Positions 6,583-7,272 of a DNA stretch of 7,272 nt are shown here, piece after piece. The translations under genes and the position numbers were made by a program. Where the stretch lies: contig JAGHYP010000139.1 in the NCBI GenBank assembly GCA_017743585.1, positions 1 through 7,272 on the forward strand. The letters run 5' to 3'. The stretch's first letter is position 1; every line of letters starts with the position of its first letter. Below the pieces are notes generated by a model. The model was not told the origin of the DNA. It searched no databases and was given only the letters and a program-made list of their open reading frames with translations. The stretch is from Chloroflexota bacterium (lineage in GTDB: Bacteria; Chloroflexota; Anaerolineae; Aggregatilineales; UBA2796).

Positions 6583-7061
6583 ATGATGACTGCCGAATAT
6601 GCCAAATATGCGGAATGGTTTTTCTCAGCCAACAACTCATGGCTGTGGGTCGCACCTGCCGTGACTCTTCTGCTGCAGAACGGCATCTTTCCGCCCATCA
6701 TGATTTTTTCCTGAGATCACATTGACATAGTGGCGTGTGATCTGGAGGCAGGCGAGCTATCAGGATACCGTGCGCGAGCAAATAGGCACGGCGCTTGCAG
6801 CGCGAGTCGGCGGCAGCCGTGCTGTGCATCATATGATTTTCTCGTGGGATGAGCTCATCCTGACGCCGTATCCCTCGCCGGTGCCCGAAATGCAAACCGT
6901 GCCGATCCGCATGCAATCTTGTGACACATCAGCTGGGCCGACCGAGTGGAGCTTGCTCTCGGTAGCAGGCACAGCAGCGCCGATCCCGATCTTCTTGTTC
7001 ATCCTATTCGTGCAGCGCTACCTGATTTCGCGGCCTGACGCTAGGCGCAGTGCGCGGCTAG
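6583..7061 (+). pseudogene. Decayed MalG-type (CUT1 family) sugar ABC transporter permease
   Basis: No intact frame exists, but permease landmarks follow in the right order. In one frame from 6583: AEYAKYAEWFF (like the AAYALARFRF segment) and IFPPIMIF (like MLPPI), ending at TGA 6712-6714. The same frame has a weak EAA-loop-like LEAGELSGYR at 6742-6771. A second frame has SAAAVLCII at 6807-6833. A third frame has IFSWDELIL (like FSWNEFLF) and MQTVPI (like RTLPV). It then has SAGPTEWSLLSVAG and PIFLFILFVQRYLI, ending near 7030. Shifting back to the second frame at 7029-7061 gives RGLTLGAVRG and a TAG stop, the usual MalG C-terminus. At least three frame changes and one in-frame stop are needed. 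About 40 residues are missing between the FPPI and FSWDE segments, and the N-terminal third is not recognisable. In life it would be an inner-membrane subunit importing a sugar with a MalF-like partner. The neighbouring genes are intact, so sequencing error alone is unlikely. Confidence 0.75.
6714..6743. repeat. 8-bp perfect inverted repeat inside the permease remnant
   Basis: AGATCACA (6714-6721) and TGTGATCT (6736-6743) are perfect inverted arms with a 14-nt loop. The element begins on the last base of the in-frame TGA and sits where the permease appears to lack about 40 residues, so it may mark a deletion or excision scar. It could also be chance or a regulatory dyad. Confidence 0.4.
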
Positions 7062-7189
7062 GCACACACAAAGCCCTCCTGAGGAAGTGGTGCTATCGCA
7101 AGCGAGTGCCCGAAGTTGTTGATCTATCGCAACAGTCACGGGCCGCATTCAATTCTGAACGAGTTCCGATCTTAGGAAGGACTTTCGCT
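7062..7189 (+). other. Non-coding gap between permease remnant and the gene at the right edge
   Basis: I see no gene, terminator or convincing promoter here. The only structure is a 9-bp direct repeat CTATCGCAA at 7093-7101 and 7124-7132, 31 nt apart (about three helical turns), a possible binding-site pair for the downstream gene. The plus-strand frame of the downstream gene happens to be open all the way back to 6731, so an upstream GTG or ATG start cannot be strictly ruled out. Confidence 0.35.
7174..7180 (+). promoter_or_regulatory. Ribosome binding site of the right-edge gene
   Basis: AGGAAGG is a strong Shine-Dalgarno match ending 9 nt before ATG 7190. It selects this ATG as the start although the frame is open far upstream through the permease remnant. 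Confidence 0.75.
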
Positions 7190-7272
7190 ATGAACGAGTG
7201 TGAACGCAAGAAACGCCTTTACGTAGCTGAGCAAGGAGCTAAGCTCCGCAAGGGCAAGATCAGCCGTCGCGA
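7190..7272 (+). CDS. N-terminus of a rightward gene, possibly CRISPR-associated endonuclease Cas1 (cut by window edge)
   Basis: Only 27 codons are inside the window, starting at ATG 7190 behind a strong Shine-Dalgarno site. After a charged start (MNECERKK) the protein reads RLYVAEQGAKLRKGK. This resembles the first beta-strand of Cas1, which in many proteins runs like LYVTEQGAxLRKxGERLVV. Cas1 is the metal-dependent integrase that, with Cas2, inserts new spacers into CRISPR arrays. The next residues (ISRR) do not clearly continue the family pattern, and the catalytic residues lie far beyond the edge, so this rests on a short match. That a real gene starts here is well supported by the ribosome binding site; the Cas1 identity is a tentative inference. 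No CRISPR repeats are seen inside the window. Confidence 0.45.
   Translation, partial: MNECERKKRLYVAEQGAKLRKGKISRR

Noticed and set aside
6516..6916. Two small minus-strand open frames (61 and 72 codons)
   Set aside because: They run opposite to the permease remnant, whose plus-strand landmarks are recognisable; their translations are low in hydrophobic core residues and unlike known proteins.
7062..7189. CRISPR repeats or leader next to the cas1-like start
   Set aside because: No repeat-spacer periodicity or repeat of 23 bases or more is present; only a 9-base direct repeat was found.

Overview
The window is a dense bacterial chromosome segment, GC-rich with frequent GCGC tetramers. It has one long leftward (minus-strand) gene cluster and a short, decayed rightward region at the right end. 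No single sequence fixes the organism. The mix of a branched-type E1alpha/E1beta/E2 pyruvate dehydrogenase, a GpsA-like protein and a stand-alone AlaX would fit a Chloroflexota-like lineage, but this is a weak inference from gene style only.

Leftward cluster (about 6350 down to 1). A strong sigma70-like promoter (TTGACA-N17-TACAAT on the minus strand, 6350-6322) is followed at the predicted transcription start by a perfect 8+8 bp inverted repeat that looks like a repressor operator. Transcription would then cross a gpsA-like glycerol-3-phosphate dehydrogenase, the E1alpha and E1beta subunits of a thiamine-diphosphate 2-oxoacid (pyruvate/acetoin-type) dehydrogenase, and its E2 acyltransferase. 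The spacings are 28 nt, an 8-nt overlap and 3 nt, so these four genes are very probably one operon. The E3 dihydrolipoamide dehydrogenase is not in the window. The E2 has one lipoyl domain and, unusually, two consecutive peripheral-subunit-binding domains. After an 81-nt gap come a stand-alone alanyl-tRNA editing protein (AlaX with a DHHA1 tail) and, 20 nt later, a signal-less BtuF-type substrate-binding-domain protein that runs off the left edge.

Right-hand region (about 6400-7272). A second strong promoter (TTGACA-N17-TATAGT, 6402-6430) points right, divergent from the operon promoter. Downstream lies the wreck of a MalG-type sugar ABC transporter permease. Its landmark segments occur in the correct order but in three reading frames, with a missing middle and an in-frame stop; even its canonical C-terminal end (GLTLGAVRG-stop) is present after a frameshift. 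A 128-nt gap without a recognised gene follows. A good Shine-Dalgarno site and the first 27 codons of a new rightward gene lie at the edge. Its N-terminus (RLYVAEQGAKLRK) resembles the start of the CRISPR integrase Cas1, so a CRISPR-Cas locus may begin just outside the window.

How they work together: the dehydrogenase converts a 2-oxoacid (most likely pyruvate) to an acyl-CoA, and GpsA makes glycerol-3-phosphate. Their co-transcription would link acyl-CoA supply to phospholipid backbone supply. The AlaX and BtuF-like genes look like unrelated passengers.
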